In this document: piece after piece, positions 32,028 through 43,688 of the stretch
How positions within the stretch are numbered: the first letter of the stretch is position 1
How the letters are laid out: every line of letters starts with the position of its first letter
Source: Azorinus chamasolen
Lineage: Eukaryota; Mollusca; Bivalvia; Cardiida; Solecurtidae
NCBI GenBank assembly: GCA_963576725.1
Contig: OY755242.1
Coordinates: forward strand, 4,531,093 to 4,595,092
Direction of reading: 5' to 3'
DNA: 64,000 bases
Made by a program: the position numbers and the translations under genes
The notes under the pieces: generated by a model
The model's input: only the letters and a program-made list of their open reading frames with translations
What the model was told of the DNA's origin: nothing
Database searches by the model: none

Positions 32028-32185
32028 TTTGCAGGTGGTCGCTTAATGCAGGATGAAAGTCATGCAGGAAGCCCCCAAGAGGAGCTTTCTGCATGACTTT
32101 CATCCTGCATTAAGCGGCCATCTATCTCAAAATCCAATAATAATACTAATTTGAGTGATCGGTTTAGCGAGGTTTCGTTGTAAAT
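32028..32185. mobile_element. Family B MITE
   Basis: GGTGGTCGCTTAATGCAGGA, GAAAGTCATGCAGGAAGC, GAGGAGCTTTCTGCATGACT, CATCCTGCATTAAGCGGCCA, right end GTTTAGCGAGGTTTCGTTGTA. Confidence 0.78.
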
Positions 32186-32260
32186 GATATTGACACAGAA
32201 ATCATCGTACATATACGAATGTACTTTATCCGTGCTGTTTGTAATGTCGTCAGCAGTCTG

Positions 32261-32493
32261 TATCCATTTCCCTGTTCAATATCCATGTAAGAAATAATGA
32301 CATCATGAACATTAAATAGATTATATTTTTAATAGCATATGAACGTAAGACATTTTGGCCCAGGCAGAAATTATAGAATCAGAGTTATATTATAAAATAA
32401 GCAAACAGAGCAGATTCTGATCAGAAGCCGTCTGGTCTGGGTCTACCCTGTTTGCAAATGCGTATAAAAGGTTTATATGAGGGAAAGAATTAA
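32261..32493. mobile_element. Family A MITE
   Basis: TATCCATTTCCCTGTTCAAT left, hairpin CAGATTCTGATCAGAAGCCG and GGTCTGGGTCTACCCTGTTT, right TATATGAGGGAAAGAATTAA. Confidence 0.78.
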
Positions 32494-32594
32494 CCATTAT
32501 CCTGCTGTTAAAATCGCTGTCTGCTCGGCTCAACTTTTCGCTCAGTCGTTTGAGAAACTACTGTTTGAGAAGGTAGCAAAATGTCGTGTCTTTA

Positions 32595-32845
32595 TTAAAC
32601 CTTTCCCTGTTGAATATTCAAGTGAGCAATAATGGCATCACGACTATTTATAAGCCTATGTTTTATAATGACATGTGGACACAGAATGATTTGATATTGG
32701 AATAAACTGTAGAGTCTGATCTATTATAATTTCATAAGCAAATAGAGCAGACCCTAATCAGCCGACTTGTACATAGGGCCGTCTGGTCTGGGTCTACTCT
32801 GTTTGCAAATAAATGATAAAGCGTTTGAATGAGGGAAACAGTTAA
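32595..32845. mobile_element. Family A MITE, TTAA ends
   Basis: TTAA at 32595-32598 and 32842-32845. CCTTTCCCTGTTGAATATTC left, GTTTGAATGAGGGAAACAG right; hairpin ACCCTAATCAGCCGACTTGT and GGGCCGTCTGGTCTGGGTCT. Confidence 0.8.
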
Positions 32846-32954
32846 CCCAAATGTATTGAAAATGGTACAGAATAGGAATATGTGAGCTCAAACTGCGATT
32901 TGGACTCACCACCTGCCGAATGGGAACTAATGAGGGTTGGGCCACTGCACTAAA

Positions 32955-33025
32955 TGAGGTTTGAATCTAGATGGGGCGGCGAATTACTTGGCGTCTCATC
33001 TGGGTAAAATGTTTTGGCAGTTGTC
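32955..33025. mobile_element. Family C MITE, degraded
   Basis: TGAATCTAGATGGGGCGGCG, AATTACTTGGCGTCTCATCT, GGGTAAAATGTTTTGGC. Confidence 0.55.
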
Positions 33026-33076
33026 AGTCAGGCCGCGGTGTGCAGGATAAAGGTTTAGCGAAAGAGAGATAGCAGT

Positions 33077-33299
33077 TTAACCTCTTACTCCATATATATG
33101 CCTGTTTACGTCTTTGCCAACAGAGTAGATCCAGATCAGGATCTGCTCTAGCTGCCTTGGATATAATATAGATATCATTGTACAGATTTTGACAAGGTCA
33201 AAACTTCACATGTTTATGTGTTATTATCATTATTATTAATCTAATTAATATTCATGATTTCATTATTTCTTGCCTGAATTGAATTGTGTAAAAGGTTAA
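33077..33299. mobile_element. Family A MITE, TTAA ends, collapsed hairpin
   Basis: TTAA at 33077-33080 and 33296-33299. CCTCTTACTCCATATATATG left; the centre has lost its core (GTAGATCCAGATCAGGATCT); CTAATTAATATTCATGATTT right. Confidence 0.75.
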
Positions 33300-33377
33300 A
33301 AACAACTTGACAATATATGTATCATGTGACTTTTTTCTCAAATGGTATAATGTATAAATATGGTTTACGTGATCTTA

Positions 33378-33475
33378 ACCCTTAACCCTTAATCCATGCA
33401 TATTCATTTATGAAATGATAAACATCATGAGTATTAATCAGTTTGTTTTGTTTTGGCCATGGTAGAAACTCTATT
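33378..33475. mobile_element. Family A left fragment
   Basis: AACCCTTAATCCATGCATAT, AAACATCATGAGTATTAATC and GGCCATGGTAGAAACTCTAT. Confidence 0.5.
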
Positions 33476-33542
33476 CTAACGCAATCTGTCAAAATCCTGC
33501 AATCTGATTGGCTCATGTGACTAAATTTGCGGCATATAAAAA

Positions 33543-33803
33543 AGTGTTTTTATCACATAATCTACCATGCGGGAGTGCCGTAACAGAGTGCCGTATTTCG
33601 CAGAATTGCACTAGTGTATTTTTATGCAAATTAGCAAGTTAGCCAATCGTAGCGCTCAGTTAAAAAGCGTTAGCCAATCATAGCACTCCCTGCGCGTCGT
33701 CCGTTGTATTACTACGCTGTTTGTAAAGCAATGGCAGAAACAGCCGCCAGCTAGTCTGATTTATTTTCTATGGCAATTTAAGGATTATGTGATAAAAAGA
33801 ATC
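33543..33803. mobile_element. Putative MITE, TTTTATCACATAATC ends
   Basis: GTGTTTTTATCACATAATCT at 33545 faces GGATTATGTGATAAAAAGA at 33783-33801. About 260 bp; no coding. It abuts the left end of element O. Confidence 0.5.
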
Positions 33804-34380
33804 TTACATTCGTGTTCATTATACATTGTATTTATGAAACTCGTTTACTGTAATGATTACGACACTCGCTAAACCTCGTGTCATATTATTATCACTGGGG
33901 GGATACGTATCCCGGATATTGCTAATAAATTTTGACACAACGGAGAGAACAGGATGGCAACGAGGGTAAGTAAATGCGTATTTTCTCTTAATTAGTTCTT
34001 TTTCGGCAATTGATAGGTGGTGCTTTAGAATCACCATACTCACATTATACACGCTATATACATGATTTGGAATCAAACAATGCAAACGATGGGGAAAACC
34101 ACAAAATGAACGCCGTGCTCGCGAAAGAATGCATAACCATCTCCCAGATTTTTTTATGTTACTGAAAGATGGAATCAAAATATAAAATTCTGAATTGAGC
34201 GATCGCTTTGAATATCATTCAACTATGTATACTGAAAATTTCAGTCATATTGGTTCAAGTTTGCCCAGAATATGGCCACAAACGAATAATCGGTTAGTCA
34301 CTGTTAGTGTACTGGGGATTGGTAGCTCAAAAAGATTTTAGTGTACTGGGTATTGCATGATAGTGTACTGGGTATTGCAT
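33800..34380 (-). repeat. Left inverted repeat of element O
   Basis: Minus-strand frame of 119 codons (33819-34178) contains HHLSIAEKELIKRKYAFTYP and IPNHVYSVYN. The same frame occurs in the right repeat at 37975-38292 with few replacements and a small indel. Its conservation may simply reflect the repeat. Confidence 0.7.
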
Positions 34381-34399
34381 TTCATGTGTTCTCTTTTTT

Positions 34400-36780
34400 T
34401 CCGTTTTATTGAACGTTGTTAGATATTTCAGATATATTTCTGTCGTGATAAATACTGTTTCTAGTCAATCGCACATTCTAGATAGATCTATATGCATCTG
34501 TATTGAAATACTCGATGATCACTGACTTATTAAAAGCCATTATCTATAAGTACCTGTTAATAATAGTTTTTGTGTAGCAGTGCCGTAAAATCCAACTCAT
34601 CCATCCATCAATCATAATAGTCTTTCTACTTTTTTACCTATTCCTTAATAGATATGTTGTTTACTCTTCAGTTAATTGATATGACATTACATGTAGATCT
34701 ATGTGTAGCTCTAGTTAACAGGCTCAGTACCATATTGAGTACAGTAAAATTGAAATAGTAGTGTATAGTTAGCTCCCCTGTTGAAATTGTCGCCATTTAC
34801 AGTGACAAAGAAGAAACTCATTGATAACGATCACGGCATCGCCTGGTTAGTCTCATACAAATATGTAGATCTATGCAGGATAAACAAATTGTACAAATAA
34901 TAATAATAGGCCGACGAACAAAACAATTCAGCAATTTAATGGGATTCAAACCTGTTGATGTGAATAAAACTATTACTATAATTTACGGGACAAAAGAGAT
35001 TATATTTTACGGGACACTTTGGTGACTGTATGTGTGGCTTTGTAAATGCCTATTTGAAAGGAGACATACTTGACTATATTTGTATGTAGATTGGGCAATA
35101 TGAATAAATGCAATGAAGTGAATGTTTGCTCTTTTTGTAGAAGAAATACCAAGTAAACATGCTCGTGAGTTAACAAAAATAAAAGTAAATATAGTAGTGA
35201 AAAAAATTCTGAAAAATTCTACAAATAATTACCATTAATATATTGCCAATCTTGTTTTTATTAAACCATTTATTATTTCTAATTAATTTGTATTATACTG
35301 GTATAATTTAAACTTACTTTACGTTTGAAAAATTGTGTAGAAATACTTTGATATTGGCATCCTCATCTACGGGACAATTTAATCTAAGCTACGAGTCCGA
35401 ACTTTCATGTGAAACGTCGATAATTCGGTATTCAAATCATAATTATGAAATAATATGTATACAAATTCAAGGAGGCAATCCTGTAAGCTATTTCTGCAAA
35501 ATGTCAAATAACTCACCGCTTTCTTAGGGAATTGTGTAGACGAATTATGTAGCAAACTGGCATCTTCCATGAATTATTTACATGTGACTGTGGTTTAAGT
35601 ATTGAATTAGACATAATTGAGTGGCATGACACTCGGGAATGATGAAAGGGGCAACTGCAGAAAGATATTTGTCTCGTAAATTAGGCCTCGTAGATTAGGA
35701 TTTCTTTCGTTTCCGCTGTATTTGATTGGCCAGCAAAATTTTATATGCTTTCTCAAAGTACTTTTCATTAAATTTTGATAAACAATAGGTTATTTAGTAC
35801 ACAAAATTTGCAAAACAAACATAAAGAAGTGTTTCATGGGGAAACGAATATGCTTATTTGTAATGACTCGTAGATTAGAAAGCTAAATTCCCGAAGTGTA
35901 ATTTAGAAACTTGGCCTCTGAATTTTTTTTCCGTAGATGAATTTGGTAAAAATCTTTTTTCATACACATGATATACATTATTAAAGGGTGAATGAATAAG
36001 GCATTGCAGAATTATCGTGCAGTATGTGATATTCTATTTACCGTTATAGTTTAGCCTCATAGATTAGGTCAGGTTTGGCGACATTGCATTAGCATGTCAG
36101 TGTATTTTAATGTTTGGTTGCTTTAGCGCCGTTTTGTCTTCGTAAAAAACATCCATTAATAATGAATAAATGCAGGGGTTTAAATCGGGAATGATTACAT
36201 TCTACACTATATTATGGGTACAATGAAAACTAAAAATGTCCATGGCGACATGCAAATTCCGCCACCTCATGCAGATTTAAAGGCCTGGAAAGCCATTCAG
36301 AACAACATTTTATACCGTAAAATGTTTATGAAATAATCCTAATATAATGAAAAATAGAGAAAAACAATGACACGACGTTAATTGCTTTTAATTGGCGAAA
36401 TATCAGTTGACTTATATCGGCGACATTGATTGTCCATTTTTTTTAGAATGGGTCCCCACCAAATAGGCTGCCCTATATCATTGAATGATTCATATAAGCT
36501 GCATCAACTACAGTACAAGGTAAAGAAATGTCAACTTTTATACCCAACACAGGAACCAGTCTGTATTGTCCTCAAAGATAAGTTCATGCATAACATGTTA
36601 CTTAGGTTCACACAAGTTCTTCACAAACCCTTTCTAGAATAACAGACATGCATTGTATCTATTCTCTGACAACCATGTATATCTACATGATAAACATAAA
36701 CTGATGAAAATCACATGAAAACAGTGCTACTTTATTTTGAGGCAAAATATTTGACACTAATTCTCAGTGGACTTGTAACT
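34400..36780. other. Interior of element O, no gene recognised
   Basis: AT-rich with short frames only. The motif CTCGTAGATTAG or a near form recurs four or five times between 35370 and 36075 (35390 reversed, 35690, 35866, 36055). Confidence 0.4.
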
Positions 36781-36784
36781 TTTG

Positions 36785-36977
36785 ACTACACCATGGAGCA
36801 TTTGCGGCTAGTTGGTGTTCTGATACCAGTTACTTCTACCCAGTTACTGATTTGTATCTGAAAAGGTGTATAAAGTGTATCTGGGGTCTTCCTCCACCAG
36901 TAATTAGCTGGACGTCGCAATATGACTGAAAAACTGTTAAAGAGACGTAATATCTGAAACAAATAAACAAACAATTT
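36785..36977 (+). mobile_element. Mollusc-type SINE, 3' part
   Basis: CTATCTGGGGTCTTCCTCCA-like block (GTATCTGGGGTCTTCCTCCA at 36876), AGCTGGACGTCGCAATATGA, GTTAAAGAGACGTAAT and tail AACAAATAAACAAACAA. I recognise this as a widespread bivalve SINE body (CACCTGGGGTCTTCCTCCACC, AAAGTCGCCATATGACC, GACGTTAAAC). The tRNA head is worn off. Confidence 0.7.
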
Positions 36978-37274
36978 TTAATGCATTATTTTCATATGAA
37001 ATAGTTTGAAAATCATTTTCTGTCTCAATATGACACTGTGCATAAAGAATATGTATTGCTAGAATATTACAACTAACGTTTTCAGGCTATCCGATCCCTG
37101 CTGAATTACATCGATGGATAAGGCATATTTTAACAACGCTTAAATACCTATTATAGGGGTTCATAACTACCCCTTTACCGCAAGCCAGTTAGCACAGTAG
37201 GGTTCTAATTGATAGATGCTAAACCCATATCATGCAGCAATATATGTGCATATTTTAATTCAAAAGGTCTCAGA

Positions 37275-37585
37275 GACAAATGTATTTTAAATCTAACAGC
37301 CTGGATCTAGATCAGACGCGGCATTATGCAGCATCTGATTTGGATCCAAAACTGTTTGCAAATAACAGTCAAGACACGACCAGCAGGATAAGGGTTAGTT
37401 GCAATTTATCCTTATCCTGCTGGTGGCCACTTGACTGTTATTTGCAAACAGTTTGGATCCAGATCAGAGGTAGCATAGCATAGAGCATCTGATGTATGTT
37501 CAAATCGTATTTAGATCTAAATATTGTTTTGCAGACGGCAATTTCAAAGCAGACGAAAGTACTGGAGGATATGGGTTAATATGAT
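37275..37585. mobile_element. Two family C-like MITEs joined head to head
   Basis: First copy: AACAGCCTGGATCTAGATCA, centre CATTATGCAG, GATTTGGATCCAAAACTGTT. Then an inverted repeat CAGCAGGATAAGGG / CCTTATCCTGCTG at 37382-37420 leads to a second copy, GCAAACAGTTTGGATCCAGA, which ends CTGGAGGATATGGGTTAA. Confidence 0.7.
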
Positions 37586-37784
37586 GTAATAACTATCAAG
37601 CATGGTGGGACCCAACCACAATAAACAATCCAATTAACACCCCATCAAGTCAAAACTAGACCTTTAAACACTACTTTATGATGAAAAAAGAAGAATATTG
37701 CCTGAATAAACTTTTCAGAGGTCTTTTCAAATTATTATGCTGGTGAATAAGCAAAAAAACAACTAAAGTGTAATGTACAATCCC

Positions 37785-38330
37785 CAGTACACCAAATTTA
37801 GACAATATGCAATACCCAGTACACCGTTTATCAATCCCCAGTACCCTAATAGTGACTAACCGACTATTCGTTTGTGGCCATATTTTGGGCAAACTTGAAC
37901 CAATATGACTGAACTTTTCAGTATACATAGTTGAATGATATTCAAAGCGATCGCTCAATTCAGAATGTTATATTTTGATTCCATCTTTCAGTAACATAAA
38001 AAAATCTGGGAGAGGGTTATGCATTCTTTCGCGAGCACGGCGTTCATTTTGTGATTTTCCCCAACGTTTGCATTGTTTGATTCCAAATCATGTATATAGC
38101 GTGTATAATATGAGTATGGTGAATCTAAAGCACCACCTATCAATTGCCGAAAAAGAACTAATTAAGAGAAAATACGCATTTACTTACCCTCGTTGCCCTC
38201 CTGTTCTCTCCGTTGCGTCAAAATACAGCTCATTTATTAGCAATATCCGGGATACGTTTCCACCCAGTGATTATAGTAAACTCGTTTCATAAAAACAATG
38301 TGTAATGAACACTCATGTAAGATCCTCTAT
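37785..38330 (+). repeat. Right inverted repeat of element O
   Basis: From AATCCCCAGTACACC to ACTCATGTAAGATCCTC. Carries the plus-strand frame 37975-38292 that mirrors 33819-34178. Confidence 0.7.
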
Positions 38331-38425
38331 ATATGTCGCAAATTCAATTAATCGAAAATGGCCGAATAACAGCATTAGCCTGTAAATATATTAATGCGCT
38401 TTGTTGATCTAACTTAGTTCTACTG

Positions 38426-38815
38426 ATAAATCCGTATGCATACACTGACATAAATATATTCAAGTTCAGTCCGGTATTTTGAAAGTTTCCATTGTGTATC
38501 ACGACTTGACCGGCCTCTTATATGTCATGTCATTTGTGGAGAATTATTGAGATACTCTAGGCTTTGTGATCCTGACTCAAACGTATTTATCATAACGTTA
38601 TAACGTGACGTCATTGTTACAGACGACATTTGTGCGTATAACGCCAATGACTAAGATAACGTTACTTTGTATTGAATGTGTGTTGAACATGTGAAATAGC
38701 TGCCGCATAATTACTCATGGCAAATGTAATAGTGAACTTACAATTGGCCCGGTGCTTTGACTTTTTGTACACCAGGGTGAACAAGAAATATCTTTTAAAA
38801 AGATATTCAGCGGCA
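38426..38815. repeat. Family G outer part, second copy
   Basis: GATAAATCCGTATGCATACA, TATTGAATGTGTGTTGAACA, TGAAATAGCTGCCGCATAAT and CACCAGGGTGAACAAGAAAT parallel 8020-8265. The palindromic part of this copy appears at 40545-40830, 1.7 kb away. Confidence 0.5.
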
Positions 38816-40200
38816 TTCAAATATTGACATAATGTACAAAACAATAATGATATTAAATCTCTGCCAACTTAATTTTAATGTTTGGAGATTCTGTTAGTAC
38901 AGGGAACTAGATCTATGAAGGGTTGCTTTTTATTATACTAGCAGAGAAGCATGCAATGGAAATGACTTGGAGTAGAATAAGCAATTATGGAAAAATTTCA
39001 AGTTACTTTTATAGGAAATCACTATTAAAATGTACAATCTCAAAGTATTTTTTCAAAACTATCCGAAGTTAGTTCTTCATTTTACCTATTATAAAAATTT
39101 ACTTGAAAGCACGTATATTTATATTGATATGAAGATAACTAATTGAATACACTTTAAATAAAGCATGTAGAATTTAGTTTTTGTTTGTGCAGAGTCTGTA
39201 ATTACTTAAAGAACGGTATTTATCTATAGCCTGGATCAACGCATTAATCGACGTGTGTGAATCATCATTACTGACATCATAAACTGAATATACGTGTATT
39301 TTTAAAACAATTTAAAGTTAGCAATCTCAACCTACTACTCGATCCAAAGCCCCAGGTGATAGGGCCGTAACAATAGCCTTCAGTAAGTAGTTTTATATCA
39401 CAGAGAGCGAACAAACAGAGCCTTAATTGGTTCTGTGGTCGGGGATAGTAATTAATACTATTAATGCCACTACTCTAATATACTAAACAACATTTCTTCT
39501 TTATTTCCTATAGCATTGCCTGTGAATTATGGTGGTTTCGGCAAACTACCTCTTCGTCAAAGTGGACGTGATCAAATGTGGTATTAAATTGATAGCAAAA
39601 TGATAATAAAAGTTTAAAAGTTTAATAGTGATTTTGGCAAACGGGCAATAATGCTCAGCAATCATTACCATGAGGTGATAAGTACGATAATGGGTTAGGA
39701 ACTGATATAAAGTATGGCACACCAAAAATTGAATAGTCAAAATTAATCCACACCTTTTGAGGATAATAGATCTATATAGTTTTACTCAGTAATATTGTTT
39801 ATGTATTATATACTCTAGTTTTGATAATGACCAAAGTAATAAATAATTCATATTTCTTTACTGGTCATGGTAATAAACAACTATGTGACTAAAGTATTGT
39901 ACATGTATTTGAATCCACCAAAAGTTGAACTAAACAACAAAAAGCATAAAGTGAGTGGCAAACAGTTTGGACCAAGACCAAAATCAAAACTGAATGGGAT
40001 AGTAAATCATTAGTAAGGTGTTATGTGGCCTGGGGCTGTTTAAATGACTAAACAATGTGACTATTGTATTTGAAAGCACCTCTTTATCACTCCTTGTACC
40101 CAAGGTTGAGTAAGTGTGAATATGTCACCTGCTTAGCTAATATCCTGATCTGTATAAACCAAAACAATTGGACCACATATCAATATTTAACATATAGATA
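38815..40200. other. No gene recognised
   Basis: AT-rich sequence between the two halves of a family G copy. Frames are short and without motifs. Confidence 0.35.
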
Positions 40201-40255
40201 GTTATTTAATGATTTTAATTATTAAAGTTTTGCTTTTTAATACAAATTTTCAATT

Positions 40256-40348
40256 TTTGCCGAAACGTCCTAGGCCGAAATATATGGCCAAAACGTCCTG
40301 GGCCGAAACATCCGGGGCGAAACTTCCTAGGCCGAAACGTCCTACATT
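40256..40348 (+). repeat. Minisatellite, about 18-bp unit, five copies
   Basis: Unit GAAACGTCCTAGGCC with variants (AAACGTCCTGGGCCGAAAC, AACTTCCTAGGCC). Confidence 0.85.
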
Positions 40349-40544
40349 CAGTTTGGCCATGTGTAGAGGCATCATAAAAAGGCTGTATGCCAGTCAAGGT
40401 ATTAACTAATGAAAATATGGTTTACTACAAAATACTAGTAGGTCATATGCAAATTACAATGCAACATAGTTTCTGATTGGTGGAAAACTAGAACAAAAGT
40501 GAAAATAGACAGCTAGCCGCTGAAAAAAAATCCAGTTAGATCTA

Positions 40545-40832
40545 GTTTACGAAATCTGAGAGAAACTGTGCACTATTTATCGCCTCATCACTCATTTAAT
40601 CATCTGCGCGCATGGGACATGCCAACACTTTGGTATTTTTCGTGTTAAGATTGCGTTAGAATAAAGTTAATCCTACTGTAATTTGAAATTTGCGACCGCA
40701 TATGAGGTTTTTAACGGTCTTAAATTATTTTAATGACTCCGCCTTCGGCGTCGCCGTTAAAATAATTTCCGACCGTTAAAAACCTCATTTTTCGTCGCAA
40801 ATTTCAAATCACAGTAGGATTTACTCTGTAGA
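40545..40832. mobile_element. Family G palindrome, second copy
   Basis: AAATCTGAGAGAAACTGTGC, CCTACTGTAATTTGAAATTT, GGCTTAAATTATTTTAATGA-like stem (TTAAATTATTTTAATGACTC) facing GCCGTTAAAATAATTT, then ATTTCAAATCACAGTAGGAT. Confidence 0.75.
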
Positions 40833-41094
40833 ATAATATCTATATCATTGCAAACAAAGCAGACCCTGATTTTCTTAAGCAAAAATTACCGTTTTCTCAA
40901 AGAATATTGTTTTTATCATTAAGTGATTAAAACATGAACAGAGTATCTATCATTCAGTTTGGGGTCTTACAGGTTGTTGATCTAGAGTCGATTCACCGAT
41001 TTAATGTTAACCCCTAGACTGTAATAAAAAGTATGTTTGCTTCAACCTTGAAATGTTACAGTTTCCGTTTACGTATGATTCTGTCAATCTTTTG

Positions 41095-41180
41095 AGCAAC
41101 TGTCAAACAGCTTGAATCCCTATAACGAGATGCCGGGTTACTCGGCATCTCATCTGAATCCAAGTTGTTTGCAAGTGCAC
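41095..41180. mobile_element. Family C MITE
   Basis: TCAAACAGCTTGAATCCCTA, GAGATGCCGGGTTACTCGGC, ATCTCATCTGAATCCAAGTT. Confidence 0.75.
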
Positions 41181-41317
41181 GTGACATCGAGCTTCGGGTT
41201 GAGAGTGAAAAACGGTGCTTATGGTTTAATGGCCAGGAGTACATGTAACCTCCATTACAAACATGAACAAGACGTGTAACGTATTTAACATACTGAGTCG
41301 ATCACGCAATGTGTACA

Positions 41318-41522
41318 ACAAAACCTGTCTTAAGCGGCAATCAAAAAGAGGTCTAATTATGGTTCTTTAAGGCATTTGGTTGCTTAATGCAGGTCGAAAG
41401 TAATGTAGAAGCTCCTATTGGAGCTTTCTGCATTACGTTTGACCTACATTAAGCAACAACCGACTATTTAACACCCCTTTGTTCAACATATGGGTGGCGT
41501 TTAGGACAGATTCTACTGTATA
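41318..41522. mobile_element. Family B MITE, TTAAGCG-end variant
   Basis: AAACCTGTCTTAAGCGGCAA left, GGTTGCTTAATGCAGGTCGA, core AAGCTCCTATTGGAGCTTTC, ACCTACATTAAGCAAC, right GGACAGATTCTACTGTA. Confidence 0.8.
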
Positions 41523-41644
41523 TAAAGTATCCTAAGGGCATTTAATTAGGTCATACTAAGCTATGATTAACTAGTATCACGCTGAAAGTATAACGTTTGT
41601 TAAAATCCTGGTATGTTACACTTACATCCATGCAAACCATTGAC

Positions 41645-41935
41645 CGAATTTCAACAGCTTGCATCCTGATGAGACGCGGAGGTAAACTATTATTTTATTT
41701 TCAATAAATAGTATGACAGATTTTGTAATTCCATTTACATACAGTTTGCAGCAAGATGAGACGCAATTTACTCGAAACTCGGCGTGCCACCTTACATGTC
41801 TGTGTAATCAGCGTCTTACCTTACTCAGCGTCTCACCTTTCTCGGCGTCTCACCTTTCTCGGTGTCTCACCTTACTCGGCGTCTCATCATTGTCTCATCG
41901 GAGTCCAATCTGATGGACACTCGGCCTAAAGGAGT
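41645..41935. mobile_element. Family C MITE expanded into a short tandem array
   Basis: GCATCCTGATGAGACGCGGA and GCAGCAAGATGAGACGCAAT are two left arms. About six units of CTTACTCGGCGTCTCAC (17-18 bp) follow at 41803-41890, then TCATCGGAGTCCAATCTGAT, the worn right arm. Confidence 0.75.
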
Positions 41936-42217
41936 CGGTAACGTATCGCAGATAAGAGGCAGTTTTCAGCATAATTGTTCAGAATTATTAAATATATAGT
42001 TTGTGCCAATCATTTGAAAGTATACAGCCAGGCACAATATTAAGAACATACAACCTGGTAAACATTGAGTATACAGTCTAAAAGTGAGTTTTACAGAGGC
42101 GCAAAAAGGTTTCAGTAGGAGAGAATGGGTTAAACTAATGGAAACTAAATATTACGAAAGGCCAGTGGTAGCATGCATATGTCTATATTTCAAGATGAAT
42201 GACGTCAACATTTTATT

Positions 42218-42426
42218 ACAGTAGAACCTGTCTCAAGCGCCCATCAAAAGAGGTCTCTTAATTGGTCTGTAAGACAAGTTGTAACTTAATATGCAGGTCA
42301 AACGTAATGCAGAAAGATCCTACAGAACATCTTTGCATTACGTTTGACATGCATTAAGCAACGACCTGCTTTTTAGGACACACGTTCAATAAATGAAAGG
42401 CCGCTTAAGACAAGCTCTACTGTACA
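42218..42426. mobile_element. Family B MITE, TTAAGCG-end variant, complete
   Basis: TACAGTAGAACCTGTCTCAA at 42219 and GACAAGCTCTACTGTA at the right end; hairpin AGGTCAAACGTAATGCAGAA and TTTGCATTACGTTTGACATG. Confidence 0.82.
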
Positions 42427-42429
42427 TTA

Positions 42430-43090
42430 ATTCCATGAAATAAAGACTTCGCGATTTTTAACCCCATGAAATCACGTTTATAATTTCGTGACTTCGCGAC
42501 AGCAGGTGTTCAGTGCCTGTTTGGTGGCAGTAAAAAGTCGCCCCGTACTTCATTCTCAGTGTTGTTATATTTTTTGGTCCTTCGGGATCATTAGTTTTGA
42601 AAATTGAATACTGCGTAAGCCGGTGCTAAGTTGTGTGAGTAGTATTGCACTTTTAATTACTACTCATGAACAGACTCAATAAAACCCAGTCTACAGTTTT
42701 CTCTTTTTGCATTTCTACTTTTGCTTTCGAAGGATCACCCATTTTCAAAATTAATGAATTCACATTTGGAAGTTCATAAAACTGAGATCTTGAACTCAAG
42801 AAGTTTAAGTATTGAGATGTTCTAAGTTACAAGCAAGGCACACAGAAGGATGAATGCCACCACGGACTTTCGTGAAACATTCACAATGCATAACTGTGAG
42901 AATTAAATATTGCCAGTTATACTGAGAAGTAGATATGTTCTTTTACAATATGTATTATACATTTTTGTATTGTTGTTTTAATAAGCTGGGCCCAGCATTA
43001 GTTGACACGTATACGTGTATTGATTACTGTGAGCAGTAATATTACTTCTAGGCACAGACATGTCAAGCTTTCGCAGAATTCAGCGTAGTG
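42430..43090. other. No gene recognised
   Basis: AT-rich. Contains a small inverted repeat at 42448-42500 (CGCGATTTTTAACCC, TTTCGTGACTTCGCG). Confidence 0.35.
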
Positions 43091-43124
43091 ATACTGACCC
43101 ATTACCTGGTGGATATTAATGTAA

Positions 43125-43231
43125 GAAATAATGACTATGAACACCCACATGCCGACGTAATGGCATACGAACATTACATAATGACTATGAACACCCACAT
43201 GTCGACGTAATGGCATACGGACATTACATAT
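43125..43231 (+). repeat. Tandem duplication, 53-bp unit, two copies
   Basis: ATAATGACTATGAACACCCA followed by CATGCCGACGTAATGGCATA and CGAACATTAC occurs twice with two differences. Confidence 0.93.
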
Positions 43232-43688
43232 TTGGCGATCACAGTAGCTGTATAATACGATCTGTATTATTCCATAAGCAAACCAGTTCGATACGAGAAC
43301 CTGTGGGTAGTACCTTTTATATCTGGCCACAGACGTGTCGAGCGGCTGTTGATATAAACACCTTCTGATGCCAAAATATGAAGTCTGTCAAAACCCTGTC
43401 CCCGAGGAAATGGTATACAAGAAAAGCATTGATGTAAACATCAAAGGGCGCCATTACCCTTTCAACGAAGATATAACGTGTCTGCTATTGATATAGTGTA
43501 AACATAAATGAATACAAATGAAATATTTTTACATAACAATATACACTGATTGGCATTATTTTAATATAAGCATGCAATCATTCAAAGGTTTAGTTCAGCA
43601 TATTGCTGTTGGAATTACTACAGACAGAAGTATGATTTCAGACACCCTATCAAACAATGAAATAATTATACTTAAAACAACTAAATAA

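Larger units (their letters stand above)
33800..38330. mobile_element. Element O: long-terminal-inverted-repeat element, about 4.5 kb
   Basis: Left 33800-34380 and right 37785-38330 are inverted copies of each other over more than 500 bp (for example GGAATCAAACAATGCAAACG on the left and the complement on the right). The left arm has a 35-bp extra hairpin (GACACTCGCTAAACCTCGTG, near 33860). The inner edge of each arm has two to three copies of GTGTACTGGGTATTGCAT. The 3.4-kb interior is AT-rich with no transposase that I can read, and carries a SINE and a family C-like pair. Likely a non-autonomous DNA element. Confidence 0.65.

Noticed and set aside
33819..38292. Matching 119- and 105-codon frames as a duplicated host gene
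   Set aside because: They lie inside the inverted repeats of element O, and their likeness follows from the repeat as a whole, including non-coding parts.
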